Below are positions 53,097-61,561 of a stretch of 64,000 nt of DNA, one piece after another. Location: contig NZ_CP045295.1 in NCBI RefSeq assembly GCF_009363095.1, positions 2,046,001 to 2,110,000 on the forward strand, given 5' to 3'. Source of the stretch: Paenibacillus cellulositrophicus (GTDB taxonomy: Bacteria > Bacillota > Bacilli > Paenibacillales > Paenibacillaceae). The position numbers and the translations under genes were made by a program. The first letter of the stretch is position 1. The number at the start of each line of letters is the position of its first letter. The notes below the pieces were generated by a model. It was not told the DNA's origin, searched no databases, and saw only the letters and a program-made list of their open reading frames with translations.

Positions 53097-53369
53097 TTTC
53101 TTGTTCTCCCCCATCTTCCTGTCCGCGATCACATGCCGGCTGCTGCCCGCATTAGCCCTCATATTGTACCATACAGCGGGCTTTTGGGACGCCTCAGCCG
53201 CTGTTTCAGCAGGGAAAAATCCGGATAACGGCTTATGATAAGCCCTTTCAATTGTGACGAAACTGGCAACATTGACAAAGCCTTGTGCAATTTTGAACAA
53301 AAATGAAAATCCCCGATTTTCAGCGATTACAGTGATTTTTCGCACAATTTGAGGTTTTTTTTAAAATCA

Positions 53370-53385
53370 TGTGAAGATGTTCACA
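53370..53385. promoter_or_regulatory. Rex/Fnr-type operator upstream of qoxABCD
   Basis: TGTGAA-GATG-TTCACA is a perfect palindrome. It matches the Rex consensus core TGTGAANNNNTTCACA and equally the Bacillus Fnr form TGTGA-N6-TCACA. It lies 136 bp before qoxA, in front of a terminal oxidase operon where NADH or oxygen control makes sense. Confidence 0.65.
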
Positions 53386-53391
53386 GAATTA

Positions 53392-53408
53392 ATGTAAATG
53401 ATTTACAT
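53392..53408. promoter_or_regulatory. 17-bp AT-rich palindrome upstream of qoxABCD
   Basis: ATGTAAAT-G-ATTTACAT is perfect and lies 7 bp after the Rex/Fnr-type site. The two together look like a compound regulatory region. The protein that binds it is not known. Confidence 0.5.
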
Positions 53409-53520
53409 TTATTACTTTTGTTGCATTTGTTTTCACTTCCCCGGATTACTAAGCTATGGCTATAAGGTTCATTATTTTTAGACCAATTCAGCTACATGTA
53501 ACGCTAGAAAGGAGCTCACT

Positions 53521-54471
53521 GTGAAGAAAAAAAGATGGTTATTTCTTGGTTTATTTGTATCCATCATGTTGCTGCTTAGCGGATGCGACTCGTCGTCACT
53601 CATCGTGCTAGATCCGAAAGGTCCGCAGGCAAAAACGCAATCCAGCACGATTATTTTCTCCATCCTGATGATGGCTTTCGTCTTGATTGTTGTTTATATC
53701 TTGTACATCATCATGCTGACCAAATACCGGGCAAGCAAAACCAGTGACGATTATATCCCGCCTCATATAGAAGGTAACAAATGGCTCGAGTTCACCTGGA
53801 TTGCGATTCCGGTTATCATTGTGGCCATTCTATCGGTTGTCACGGTCAAAACGACCAGTGCGGTGGAAAGTGTTCCTGCCGGTTACGAGGATCAGAAGCC
53901 GCTGGTTATCTATGCCGCATCGTCCAACTGGAAATGGCACTTCAGTTATCCTGAAGAAGGCGTTGAAACGGTGAACTATGTGAATATTCCTACAAACCGG
54001 CCGATCGAGTTCCGCCTGTATTCTTACGGACCGATTACGAGCTTCTGGGTGCCGCAGCTTGGCGGACAGAAGTACGCCATGAGCGACATGGTCAACACGC
54101 TTCACCTGCTGGCCGACACACCGGGTTCCTTCATGGGACGTAACTCCAACTTCTCCGGTAAAGGCTATGCGCAGATGGAGTTTGAGGTACAGTCCATGAG
54201 CGCCGGAGACTTTAGCAAATGGGTCGACGACGTGAAGAAAACCGCGCCTCAATTGACTGAGGACAAATTTAACGCGCTGCTGAAAACCTCCTACGTTGGA
54301 CGGGAATCCTTCTCTTCCACGCACCTCGGGTTCAACCCGCCGCCTGAAATGGATATGTCCGAAGGACATCACGGCAGCGGCAGCAGCGACAAAGATTCCG
54401 GCTCGGAAACGATGGATCATTCGGATATGAGCAATATGGAAGATATGGGGTCCATGGAACATGGAAACTAA
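53521..54471 (+). CDS. qoxA: Cytochrome aa3 quinol oxidase subunit II (QoxA)
   Basis: A 316-residue membrane-anchored subunit. The lipoprotein signal ends in LLLSGC, with Cys22 lipidated. Two membrane helices and the extracytoplasmic cupredoxin domain follow. The copper A ligands (CxxxC) are absent, so it takes electrons from menaquinol, not cytochrome c. The C-terminal roughly 35 residues are rich in Met, His and acidic residues (TMDHSDMSNMEDMGSMEHG), an unusual tail that could bind copper. GAAAGGAG precedes the start. It heads qoxABCD. Confidence 0.93.
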   Translation: MKKKRWLFLGLFVSIMLLLSGCDSSSLIVLDPKGPQAKTQSSTIIFSILMMAFVLIVVYILYIIMLTKYRASKTSDDYIPPHIEGNKWLEFTWIAIPVIIVAILSVVTVKTTSAVESVPAGYEDQKPLVIYAASSNWKWHFSYPEEGVETVNYVNIPTNRPIEFRLYSYGPITSFWVPQLGGQKYAMSDMVNTLHLLADTPGSFMGRNSNFSGKGYAQMEFEVQSMSAGDFSKWVDDVKKTAPQLTEDKFNALLKTSYVGRESFSSTHLGFNPPPEMDMSEGHHGSGSSDKDSGSETMDHSDMSNMEDMGSMEHGN

Positions 54472-54498
54472 CATCAACTGGAAAGGAGACCTATCTGC

Positions 54499-56445
54499 AT
54501 GAAATGGGACGAATTTTTTGTAACCGGTGAGCCGATGATCTATGCTGCCATGGTCAGTATCGTCGTCGTTTCCCTCGCCATTCTGATCGGCCTGACCTAT
54601 TTTAAAAAGTGGGGTTATCTGTGGCGCGAATGGCTCACAACGGTTGACCATAAACGGATCGGGGTCATGTACATCCTGGCCGCTCTCATCATGCTGTTCC
54701 GCGGCGGCATCGACGCCCTGCTGATGCGTACGCAGCTCGCGGCTCCGGAAATGAAGTTTCTGGATGCGCAGCACTATAACGAAATCTTTACAACGCACGG
54801 CGTTATCATGATCCTGTTCATGGCGATGCCGTTCGTTATCGGACTTATGAACGTTGTCGTTCCGCTGCAAATCGGGGCGCGCGACGTAGCTTTCCCTAGA
54901 CTGAACGCCGTCAGCTTCTGGATGTTCTTCTTCGGAGCGATGCTGTTCAACATTTCCTTCGTCATCGGGGGATCGCCGGATGCCGGCTGGACCGCATACT
55001 TCCCGCTGGCGAGCCTGGAGTTCAGCCCGACCGTAGGTAACAACTTCTACTCTCTGGCCCTTCAGATTTCCGGTATCGGTACGCTGATGACCGGTGTCAA
55101 CTTTATCGTAACGATTCTTAAAATGCGTGCGCCAGGCATGAAACTGATGCGCATGCCGATGTTTACTTGGTCCGTCCTGATTACGAACGTTATCATCCTG
55201 TTCGCATTCCCGGTTCTGACCGTTGCCCTTGCCCTGATGATGTTCGACCGCATCTTCGGCAGCCAGTTCTTTACGATGGCGAACGGCGGTATGGATATGC
55301 TCTGGGCCAACCTGTTCTGGGTATGGGGTCACCCTGAAGTATATATCGTTATTTTGCCGGCCTTCGGTATATTCAGTGATATTATTTCCACATTCTCGAA
55401 AAAGAACTTGTACGGTTATAAATCGATGGTCGCCAGTATGGTGGTCATCTCGCTCCTGTCCTTTATCGTATGGGCTCACCACTTCTATACGATGGGCGCG
55501 GGCGTCATGGTCAACGGCTTCTTCTCCATCACGACGATGGCGATTGCCGTACCGACCGGCGTCAAAATATTCAACTGGCTCTTTACCTTGCAGAAAGGTA
55601 AAATCTCGTTCACGACACCGATGCTGTACGCGATGGCCTTTATTCCGATCTTTACGATCGGCGGCGTAACCGGCGTCATGCTGGCGATGGCCAGCGCGGA
55701 CTACCAGTACCATAATACGATGTTCCTGGTTGCCCACTTCCACTATGTATTGATTCCGGGTACCGTCTTCGGGGTTCTGGCAGGCATGTACTTCTGGTTC
55801 CCGAAAATCTTCGGTTTCCGCCTGAACGAGAAGCTCGGCAAGACAGCCTTCTGGCTCATCGTCGTCGGTTTCAACACGGCCTTCCTGCCACTGTTCTTCC
55901 TTGGACTGAGCGGCATGACGCGCCGGATGTACACGTATTCGGCCGACACCGGCTTTGGCCCGCTGAATATGGTGGCTACGATCGGTGCCTTTATCCTGGC
56001 CATCGGATTTGTTGTTCTGTGCTACAACTTCTACTGGAGCTTCCGTTACAGCCCTCGCGACGAAAACGGAGACCCATGGGATGCACGTACGCTGGAGTGG
56101 AGTACGCCAAGCCCTGTGCCGGTGTATAACTTCGCCAAGGTACCTAACGTCAAATCCATGGATGCGCTGTGGGAAGCAAAAGTCAACGGGGTACCTCTCT
56201 ACGAAGAAGGCCCTTACGAACCGATTCATATGCCTAACAACAGCGGTCAACCGTTCATTCTCGGCGTCATTATGTTTTTCCTAGGCTTTTTCCTGGTATT
56301 CAGCTGGTTCATTCCTGCAATCATTGCGGGTATCGGTGTCGTAGTCATGCTGGCTCTGCGTTCCTTCGAACGCGATCATGGCTATCACATTTCACCTGAG
56401 GAAATTGCCGCCACTGAACAGAAATTGCGGGGTGATTCCGTATGA
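54499..56445 (+). CDS. qoxB: Quinol oxidase subunit I (QoxB)
   Basis: The 648-residue catalytic haem-copper subunit, with about 15 helices. Ligand motifs are clear: THGVIMILF (haem a His), WGHPEVYIVILPAFG (copper B His with the cross-linked Tyr), WAHHFYTMG (the His-His pair) and VAHFHYVL (haem ligands). The K-channel segment YGYKSMV is present, so it belongs to the A-type proton-pumping oxidases. AAAGGAG precedes ATG; qoxC overlaps by 4 bp. Confidence 0.96.
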   Translation: MKWDEFFVTGEPMIYAAMVSIVVVSLAILIGLTYFKKWGYLWREWLTTVDHKRIGVMYILAALIMLFRGGIDALLMRTQLAAPEMKFLDAQHYNEIFTTHGVIMILFMAMPFVIGLMNVVVPLQIGARDVAFPRLNAVSFWMFFFGAMLFNISFVIGGSPDAGWTAYFPLASLEFSPTVGNNFYSLALQISGIGTLMTGVNFIVTILKMRAPGMKLMRMPMFTWSVLITNVIILFAFPVLTVALALMMFDRIFGSQFFTMANGGMDMLWANLFWVWGHPEVYIVILPAFGIFSDIISTFSKKNLYGYKSMVASMVVISLLSFIVWAHHFYTMGAGVMVNGFFSITTMAIAVPTGVKIFNWLFTLQKGKISFTTPMLYAMAFIPIFTIGGVTGVMLAMASADYQYHNTMFLVAHFHYVLIPGTVFGVLAGMYFWFPKIFGFRLNEKLGKTAFWLIVVGFNTAFLPLFFLGLSGMTRRMYTYSADTGFGPLNMVATIGAFILAIGFVVLCYNFYWSFRYSPRDENGDPWDARTLEWSTPSPVPVYNFAKVPNVKSMDALWEAKVNGVPLYEEGPYEPIHMPNNSGQPFILGVIMFFLGFFLVFSWFIPAIIAGIGVVVMLALRSFERDHGYHISPEEIAATEQKLRGDSV

Positions 56446-57038
56446 AAATAAATGATTCACTACCACTCGAGTATAGAACGGAAGAGAACAGCAACAAGAT
56501 CTTCGGGTTCTGGCTCTTCCTTGGGGCAGAAATCGCCCTCTTCTCCACGCTGTTCGCCGTCTATCTCACGCTGTGGAACCGGACGGGGAGCGGCCCGACG
56601 GGGAAAGAGCTGTTTGAACTGAACGGCGTCATCTGGGAGACGTTCCTGCTCCTGACCAGTAGTTTTACCTGCGGCCTTGGCATTCACGCCATGCGCCTCA
56701 ATCTGAAGAAGCCGATGATCGTCTTCTTCGTCATCACGCTGCTCATGGGTCTCGGCTTCCTGGGCATTGAGATCACCGAGTTCGTCAACTACGTTCACGA
56801 AGGCGCTACGCTACAAACGAGCGCGTTCCTGTCCAGCTTGTTCGTCCTGCTCGGTACCCACGGTCTTCACGTGACGATGGGTATTCTCTGGGGCGCCGGC
56901 ATTCTGATTCAGGTCGGCCGTCAAGGCTTTACGGATGAGACTGCGAACAAATCGTTTATCTTCTCGCTGTACTGGCACTTCCTTGACGTTGTCTGGATCT
57001 TCATCTTCAGCTTTGTCTACATGAAAGGACTGATGTAA
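56442..57038 (+). CDS. qoxC: Quinol oxidase subunit III (QoxC)
   Basis: A 198-residue membrane subunit with five helices. Typical segments are FGFWLFLGAEIALFSTLFAV, GTHGLHVTMGILWGAGI and YWHFLDVVWIFIFSFVYMKG. It overlaps qoxB by 4 bp and is followed after one base by qoxD. It stabilises the catalytic subunit and holds lipids. Confidence 0.95.
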   Translation: MKINDSLPLEYRTEENSNKIFGFWLFLGAEIALFSTLFAVYLTLWNRTGSGPTGKELFELNGVIWETFLLLTSSFTCGLGIHAMRLNLKKPMIVFFVITLLMGLGFLGIEITEFVNYVHEGATLQTSAFLSSLFVLLGTHGLHVTMGILWGAGILIQVGRQGFTDETANKSFIFSLYWHFLDVVWIFIFSFVYMKGLM

Positions 57039-57039
57039 T

Positions 57040-57321
57040 ATGGCACGTTTATTTCCAATACGGCACGTGATCGGATACATCTTCTCGCTGATCCTTTCAG
57101 TGGTTGGACTGGGCGTTGTATTCTGGGATTTCAACCCGACCGCCGGACTCTGGATCCTGATCGTGTGTGCGCTCATCCAGGCGTCGCTGCAGCTTGTGCT
57201 GTTCATGCACATCGGCGAGACCGACAACAAAAAGACGCTGTACTTTAACATTGCGTATGCGTTGTTCGTCGGACTGGTTACGATCTTCGGTACACTCTTC
57301 ACGATGCTGTGGGGATGGTAA
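57040..57321 (+). CDS. qoxD: Quinol oxidase subunit IV (QoxD)
   Basis: A 93-residue subunit with three membrane helices (VIGYIFSLILSVVGLGVVFW, WILIVCALIQASLQLVLFMH, and the last 25 residues). The conserved FMHIGE motif after helix 2 marks the CyoD/QoxD family. It is the last gene of the operon, ahead of a strong terminator. Confidence 0.94.
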   Translation: MARLFPIRHVIGYIFSLILSVVGLGVVFWDFNPTAGLWILIVCALIQASLQLVLFMHIGETDNKKTLYFNIAYALFVGLVTIFGTLFTMLWGW

Positions 57322-57348
57322 GAAGCTGAGCTTGAGCTCAGATATATC

Positions 57349-57389
57349 AAAGGCTTTTCTGATCCTAAGGGTCAGGAAAGCCTTTTTTT
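57349..57389 (+). terminator. Terminator of qoxABCD
   Basis: AAAGGCTTTTCTGA (57349-57362) pairs with TCAGGAAAGCCTTT (57372-57385) with one wobble, followed by T4. Confidence 0.88.
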
Positions 57390-57499
57390 GTTGGATTATT
57401 TTCTGGTGAAAAAGGAATATTTTTATGCAAAATCGAATCTAACCATTGGCTCGTCAAATGTTGCAATACGAAAACGTTCCAATGGAGGCGAACAAAGTA

Positions 57500-58618
57500 T
57501 TGGCCCAAAAACAGAGGATCACCTATTTGGATCTCTTGCGCGGCATTGCTATTTTGGCTGTAGTCACCATCCATGTGACATCCTATCCGGTAGCCTTTCT
57601 GTCCATGGATTCCACCGTGTACCCGCTCTATTTTATCCTGAATGCGGCTTCTCAATTTGCCGTACCGGCGTTTCTGTTTTTGAGCTCGCTCGTCCTGTTC
57701 TACCGCTATGACGGCGGCGTTCAGGGCAACTGGCTGCTTTTTTATTGGAAACGCTTAAAGAGGATTCTGCTGCCTTACTTGTTCTGGTCCGTGTATTACT
57801 CCACTTATCTGTCGTATATCCAGCATATTTCATTCTCAGACGGCCTCCGCAAATTTCTTAAAGGCTTGCCGCTTGGCGGCAGCTATGACCATTTGTATTT
57901 CATGATCATCATCGCCCAGTTTTATGTGCTGTTTCCTCTCCTATCGCTGTTGTTTCAAAAGATAGGGAAGGTCCGGCGGCATCCCATACTCGTGGGGGCT
58001 GTGCTGCAAATCGCCTTCTATCTGCTGAATTATTACGTGCTTCACATGCATAAAACCGGGACCTTCGTGATGACCTACGTCGTTTATTTCTTTTTGGGTG
58101 CTTACATGGCCGAACGGTTAAAGGGGGTGTCTTCTGATGAAACGCCGAAATGGAACTACCGTTGGGTTGCTCTGTTTCTGGGGTCCGCAATGCTCTTTAT
58201 CGTGCAAAAATGGCTTCAGCTGGCTAACCCCCATTGGATTCGCCAGCCTTTTCTATCCAACATCAACTTTATAACGGATTACGCCTACTGCAGTATTGCG
58301 TGTGTATTTTTGGTGCTGTTCGTTCGAATCCTGGAAGGGAAACCACGACTTCAAAAAGTACTGTTTTCCCTCGGATCCTGCGCCTTCGGCATTTACTTTA
58401 TTCATCCCTACTTTTTGATCTTGTGGCGGCATTTTGTCATGACGAGCGGCCCGATCGCCTATCACCTGCTCACCTGGGCAGGCGGGGCTGCTGCGCTGGC
58501 CGCCTCCTGGCTGATCACTTGGCTCCTCATGCATACGCCGCTTGGCGTCTATCTTGTCGGGGAATCTAAATGGAAGGCCCGGAACAAACGCGGCGCGTCT
58601 CAGAGCGGAACGTTGTGA
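57500..58618 (+). CDS. Membrane acyltransferase, acyltransferase-3 family
   Basis: A protein of about 372 residues with some ten helices, of the OafA/WecH-type family that O-acetylates cell-surface polysaccharides. The N-terminal motif ITYLDLLRGIAILAVVTIHV with the family His, and the conserved RLKRILLPYLFWSVYY, are clear. I prefer the TTG at 57500, which follows GGAGG by 11 bases. An ATG at 57482 overlaps that site and lacks one of its own. It stands alone; target polymer unknown. Confidence 0.82.
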   Translation: MAQKQRITYLDLLRGIAILAVVTIHVTSYPVAFLSMDSTVYPLYFILNAASQFAVPAFLFLSSLVLFYRYDGGVQGNWLLFYWKRLKRILLPYLFWSVYYSTYLSYIQHISFSDGLRKFLKGLPLGGSYDHLYFMIIIAQFYVLFPLLSLLFQKIGKVRRHPILVGAVLQIAFYLLNYYVLHMHKTGTFVMTYVVYFFLGAYMAERLKGVSSDETPKWNYRWVALFLGSAMLFIVQKWLQLANPHWIRQPFLSNINFITDYAYCSIACVFLVLFVRILEGKPRLQKVLFSLGSCAFGIYFIHPYFLILWRHFVMTSGPIAYHLLTWAGGAAALAASWLITWLLMHTPLGVYLVGESKWKARNKRGASQSGTL

Positions 58619-59008
58619 GCTTGGGAATGAAGCTGCACAGCTCTAAGTCCTTGAAGATGAGCAAAATCAGAAAGATCTGTAAGCCCGCTGCGCAAACGGC
58701 TCATTCCTCCGATCGCTGTTGCCAGCCCATGTATTGAATTGAACGACGCTTAGGTTAACATGGGCTGACAAAGGCGACCACTCCGTTTCTCCGGAATTGA
58801 CCCGTCCGCTCCGCTGGTTTCACGGTTGAAAAAAGCAGCCTGCCGTTTATGCGGCAGGCTGCTTGCTTATCTACTTTTGAAACTTTGCTAATACGATTCG
58901 CTTCATTCTACAACTGCTTTTGGGCTGCTCGTTTCTTCTTGAACCCGAACAGAGCTGCGCCCAGCCGCAATCATGATGCCTGCCCATAGTTTGATCTTAA
59001 ATCGGTGG
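58619..59008. other. Intergenic region with inverted repeat and terminator
   Basis: About 390 bp without a gene. CAGCCCATGT (58724-58733) is an exact inverted copy of ACATGGGCTG (58759-58768), 25 bp apart, with no T run. AAGCAGCCTGCCG (58833-58845) pairs with CGGCAGGCTGCTT (58852-58864); read leftward, T6 follows, so this is the terminator of the hypothetical gene at 59009. Confidence 0.6.
58833..58864 (-). terminator. Terminator downstream of the hypothetical gene at 59009
   Basis: A 13-bp perfect stem with a 6-base loop and a T6 run on the minus strand. Confidence 0.75.
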
Positions 59009-59299
59009 TCACCCGCTTTTCTTCCCGGACTTCTCTTCCCAGACCATCCCTGCAAATAAGACGCGTTTCGGTTCCGGTGTAAGCGTGCAGCTCTCCCAGT
59101 GGTCCATCTTCACAAGCCCCCGCCGAACGAGCGCAAAAACGGTATTGGTCGTACAATACCACCCCGGCTTCGATAGGTTCCATGAGTCGTCCGGCTCCCT
59201 CTCATAAGTCCAATACCCGCCATGCTTCCAGCGTTGCAGCCGCCCGCCATGTTGTTGCGCCATGCTTAGCGCTTCCATTTGTTTGTCGGATAGTTTCAT
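59009..59299 (-). CDS. Hypothetical protein, 96 residues
   Basis: A small basic, aromatic-rich protein (GGRLQRWKHGGYWTYERE, NTVFALVRRGLVKMDHW). The middle part looks like a short winged-helix-type fold of a kind common in phage-derived small proteins. GTGGTGATC before ATG is only a modest ribosome site. A dedicated terminator downstream supports a real transcript. No phage genes surround it. Confidence 0.5.
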   Translation of the reverse strand: MKLSDKQMEALSMAQQHGGRLQRWKHGGYWTYEREPDDSWNLSKPGWYCTTNTVFALVRRGLVKMDHWESCTLTPEPKRVLFAGMVWEEKSGKKSG

Positions 59300-59622
59300 A
59301 TGATCACCACATAACCTTTATTTGTCTTCTCGCCGCAGAGACGGCGGATCAGGCATTAATATACTGATACCCAACATACCCCGATTAAACCATAACGGAC
59401 TGGATAAATTCTGAATGTGGATAAAAAACAGACTTTTAATACACTTAGGCTTTTCTAAAAAACAAACGGATGCTTATTCCAGCACCCGTTTTCTTCTTCA
59501 TTCCCATGCTATATTCAGATAAAGTTCATTTCTACTTTGTATAATACAAACATATACTTCATATCGTGGAACCCGAGATTTGGGACCGATATGTCAGAGA
59601 TAAAGATATTTGAGGAGGATCC
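59300..59622. other. Intergenic region with hairpin and candidate -10 box
   Basis: AACGGATGC (59465-59473) pairs with GCACCCGTT (59482-59490) with one mismatch. T-rich tracts lie on both sides, so it is a possible bidirectional terminator. TATAAT at 59540-59545 may be the -10 box of the small gene at 59623; no good -35 is seen. Confidence 0.4.
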
Positions 59623-59775
59623 ATGGAAGTTACGCGCATTCTCAAGGAAACGTTGCTCAAATATAGTACAATGTCGAACGCAGAAATCAAGGAGATTCTC
59701 ATAAAAGAACAAGTATTATACAAGACCGTAGACATAGCTTCCAAAAAACAAGAGCCCGCAAATCCTTTCCCTTAA
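59623..59775 (+). CDS. Small protein, 50 residues, unknown function
   Basis: ATG at 59623 follows GAGGAGGATCC, a very strong ribosome site, and the frame runs 50 codons to TAA at 59773. The translation begins MEVTRILKETLLKYSTMSN and contains AEIKEILIKEQ and SKKQEPANPFP: a likely amphipathic helix pair with a basic, Pro-containing tail. There is no membrane segment and no cysteine. It converges on the response regulator gene. Family unknown. Confidence 0.55.
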   Translation: MEVTRILKETLLKYSTMSNAEIKEILIKEQVLYKTVDIASKKQEPANPFP

Positions 59776-59802
59776 CAGCGGAAGTTCACGTTTAAACTCT
59801 CT

Positions 59803-60975
59803 TTATTGGACGTCTGCTTCTTCCTTCTCATGCACGCGTTCCTTCTCCCACGCCTCGAACCAGGCTGAGATCTCTTTACTGGGAGCCATATCGTAGTCTT
59901 CCAAGAAAACCGATGTCATCTGCTGGTACAGCCGGCGGACTCCGACCCGTTGATTGAGGGAGGCATACAGCTTCATTAATCCTTCGTATCCCTCTTCCCT
60001 GTAAGGCATTTTTCGGATCATTTCCTGATACAATCCGATAGCTTCCGCATGCTGTTCGAGTCCAGCACAACATTCGGCGATTCTCTTCGCATGGTCAAAC
60101 CAGAGCAGCCGGGTCCGCTCTTGTTCGGGCTCTGCCCACCCGTACCCGTGTTCATCCAGAAAATCCCCAGGGTACTTATCCATGATGGCGATATGATCCG
60201 GAAGGCTTTCAGGCGCCACTGGCGGGGCGCTGCGCAGATCTTTTTCCCATTCCTCGATATCCAGTGTCACATTTCCGAATTCAAGCCGGTAACCTTCATC
60301 CTGAAACTTGATATGTAGATCAATGCCGCTCGTCTTAATCGTTTTCCTAATTTGATAGATGGCCGTGTGAAGCTGGGTTGTCGCTCTCTTCAGGTTAAAA
60401 TCCGGCCATAACAAGTCGATCAGGGTTTGCTTGCTTACGGTTTTATTCCGGTAATAGATCAGGTACGCAAACAACTCCGGTGCTTTCAGGGTTCTCCAGG
60501 AAAAAGAATGGGGCTTACCGTCGGCGGATCGAAAGTGCAGGTTTTTCAGGCAGCAAAGCATCATATGGTTTACGGATCGGCCCTCTTCCGTAGGGGCACC
60601 CGCCGGCGGTGAGGAAGCCACCCGTTTCATCGTAACAGCCAGTCTATCGGGATGAATCGGTTTTAGTAAATAGTCCAGCGCGTTAATCTCAAAAGCTTTT
60701 ATAGCAAACTCCTGATAGGCCGTTACAAACACAACCTCCAGACGGGGATACATGGCGAGCAAGCGGTCAGCCAGCTCAAAACCCGTCATTTCTGGCATAT
60801 CGATATCCAGGAAGGCAAGGTCCGGGGCGTCCTCCGCCGCTGCATCCAGCGCTTGAAGAGGGCTTTGGAAGGCTCGGACAGTCAGAGGCTCCAGATTTAC
60901 GCCTTCCAGCGACTGCAGGAGCCGTTCCATTTTCTTCAAAGCGAGATATTCGTCATCAACAAGAATAATCTTCAA
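59803..60975 (-). CDS. Response regulator with SARP/BTAD-type output domain
   Basis: A 390-residue regulator. The receiver domain (1-120) has the phospho-acceptor Asp57 in FLDIDMP, acidic pair DDE (7-9), and LKP near 105. A winged-helix OmpR-like domain follows (about 145-235: SKQTLIDLLWPDFNLKRATT), then a bacterial transcriptional activation (BTAD) tetratricopeptide domain to the end. The start is TTG at 60975, preceded by AAGGAG at 12 bases. Such proteins usually pair with a histidine kinase, but none is adjacent. A 31-codon frame ends just upstream. Confidence 0.88.
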   Translation of the reverse strand: MKIILVDDEYLALKKMERLLQSLEGVNLEPLTVRAFQSPLQALDAAAEDAPDLAFLDIDMPEMTGFELADRLLAMYPRLEVVFVTAYQEFAIKAFEINALDYLLKPIHPDRLAVTMKRVASSPPAGAPTEEGRSVNHMMLCCLKNLHFRSADGKPHSFSWRTLKAPELFAYLIYYRNKTVSKQTLIDLLWPDFNLKRATTQLHTAIYQIRKTIKTSGIDLHIKFQDEGYRLEFGNVTLDIEEWEKDLRSAPPVAPESLPDHIAIMDKYPGDFLDEHGYGWAEPEQERTRLLWFDHAKRIAECCAGLEQHAEAIGLYQEMIRKMPYREEGYEGLMKLYASLNQRVGVRRLYQQMTSVFLEDYDMAPSKEISAWFEAWEKERVHEKEEADVQ

Positions 60976-60993
60976 GGTCTATGCGTTCTCCTT

Positions 60994-61089
60994 TCAGGCC
61001 ATTTCGAACATGCCGTCTTCTAATGATGCGATTTTGAGAGTCAGATCATGTACGACAATACCGCAAGCAGCCCCGCAAAAAAGCTTCAT
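60994..61089 (-). CDS. Possible 31-residue peptide upstream of the response regulator
   Basis: ATG at 61089 with GGAG ten bases before it opens a frame of 31 codons. The peptide starts MKLFCGAACGIVVHDLTLK and ends GMFEMA. TGA at 60996 is followed directly by the AAGGAG of the response regulator gene. It could be a leader peptide, a signalling peptide or chance. The translation is not low-complexity but is too short to judge. Confidence 0.3.
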   Translation of the reverse strand: MKLFCGAACGIVVHDLTLKIASLEDGMFEMA

Positions 61090-61160
61090 CACAGGGCTGC
61101 TCCACGATTACCCAATTCGAGAGTATCACTAATTCGGCATCGATTCAATTCGTTTAGTAA

Positions 61161-61349
61161 TTAACTGTAGAACGCGATATTGATCAATTTTATAATTAAA
61201 GCAATGACGACAAGAAATGACGAGGTATACGCGAGTTGGTCCAGTTTTTGATCTTCTGCGGACTGCCGGCGCCTCTTTTTCGGACGAAACTTTCTTTTGG
61301 CGTCATTCCTTTTGGTGAGTCTCCTTGTGGTGAGGTTCCTTTTGGACAT
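61161..61349 (-). CDS. Small basic single-pass membrane protein
   Basis: A 62-residue protein after GGAGGATTTCCAAT. The first 33 residues are extremely basic (RRLTKRNDAKRKFRPKKRRR), followed by an acidic stretch SAEDQKLDQ and one C-terminal helix (SSFLVVIALIIKLINIAF). It is probably anchored by its tail with a cytosolic basic arm that could touch nucleic acid or acidic lipid. I know no family. Confidence 0.6.
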   Translation of the reverse strand: MSKRNLTTRRLTKRNDAKRKFRPKKRRRQSAEDQKLDQLAYTSSFLVVIALIIKLINIAFYS

Positions 61350-61561
61350 ATTGGAAATCCTCCATTATCTGAGGTGTCACGCTGTAAAGGCTGTGCCGGC
61401 TGTCTTCACGCTCAGCACCTTATTCTACTTATATGTAGCTAAAAGGACAATGGGAACTATCTGTGTCATCTCATGTTCACTTGTCTCGTCACCCGCAGGT
61501 TTTGAACGCAAAAAAGCAGGGCTTCTACTGAGCTTCGCCTGCTTCGATGGGTCGGTGCAAG

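Noticed and set aside
53097..53345. N-terminal extension of the HAD hydrolase
   Set aside because: It runs across the qox upstream region without a ribosome site, and HAD motif I follows directly after ATG 53096.
53830..56250. 806-codon open frame on the minus strand
   Set aside because: It is the antisense of qoxA and qoxB, whose family motifs are unmistakable; its translation is His/Arg/Asp-rich with no family features.
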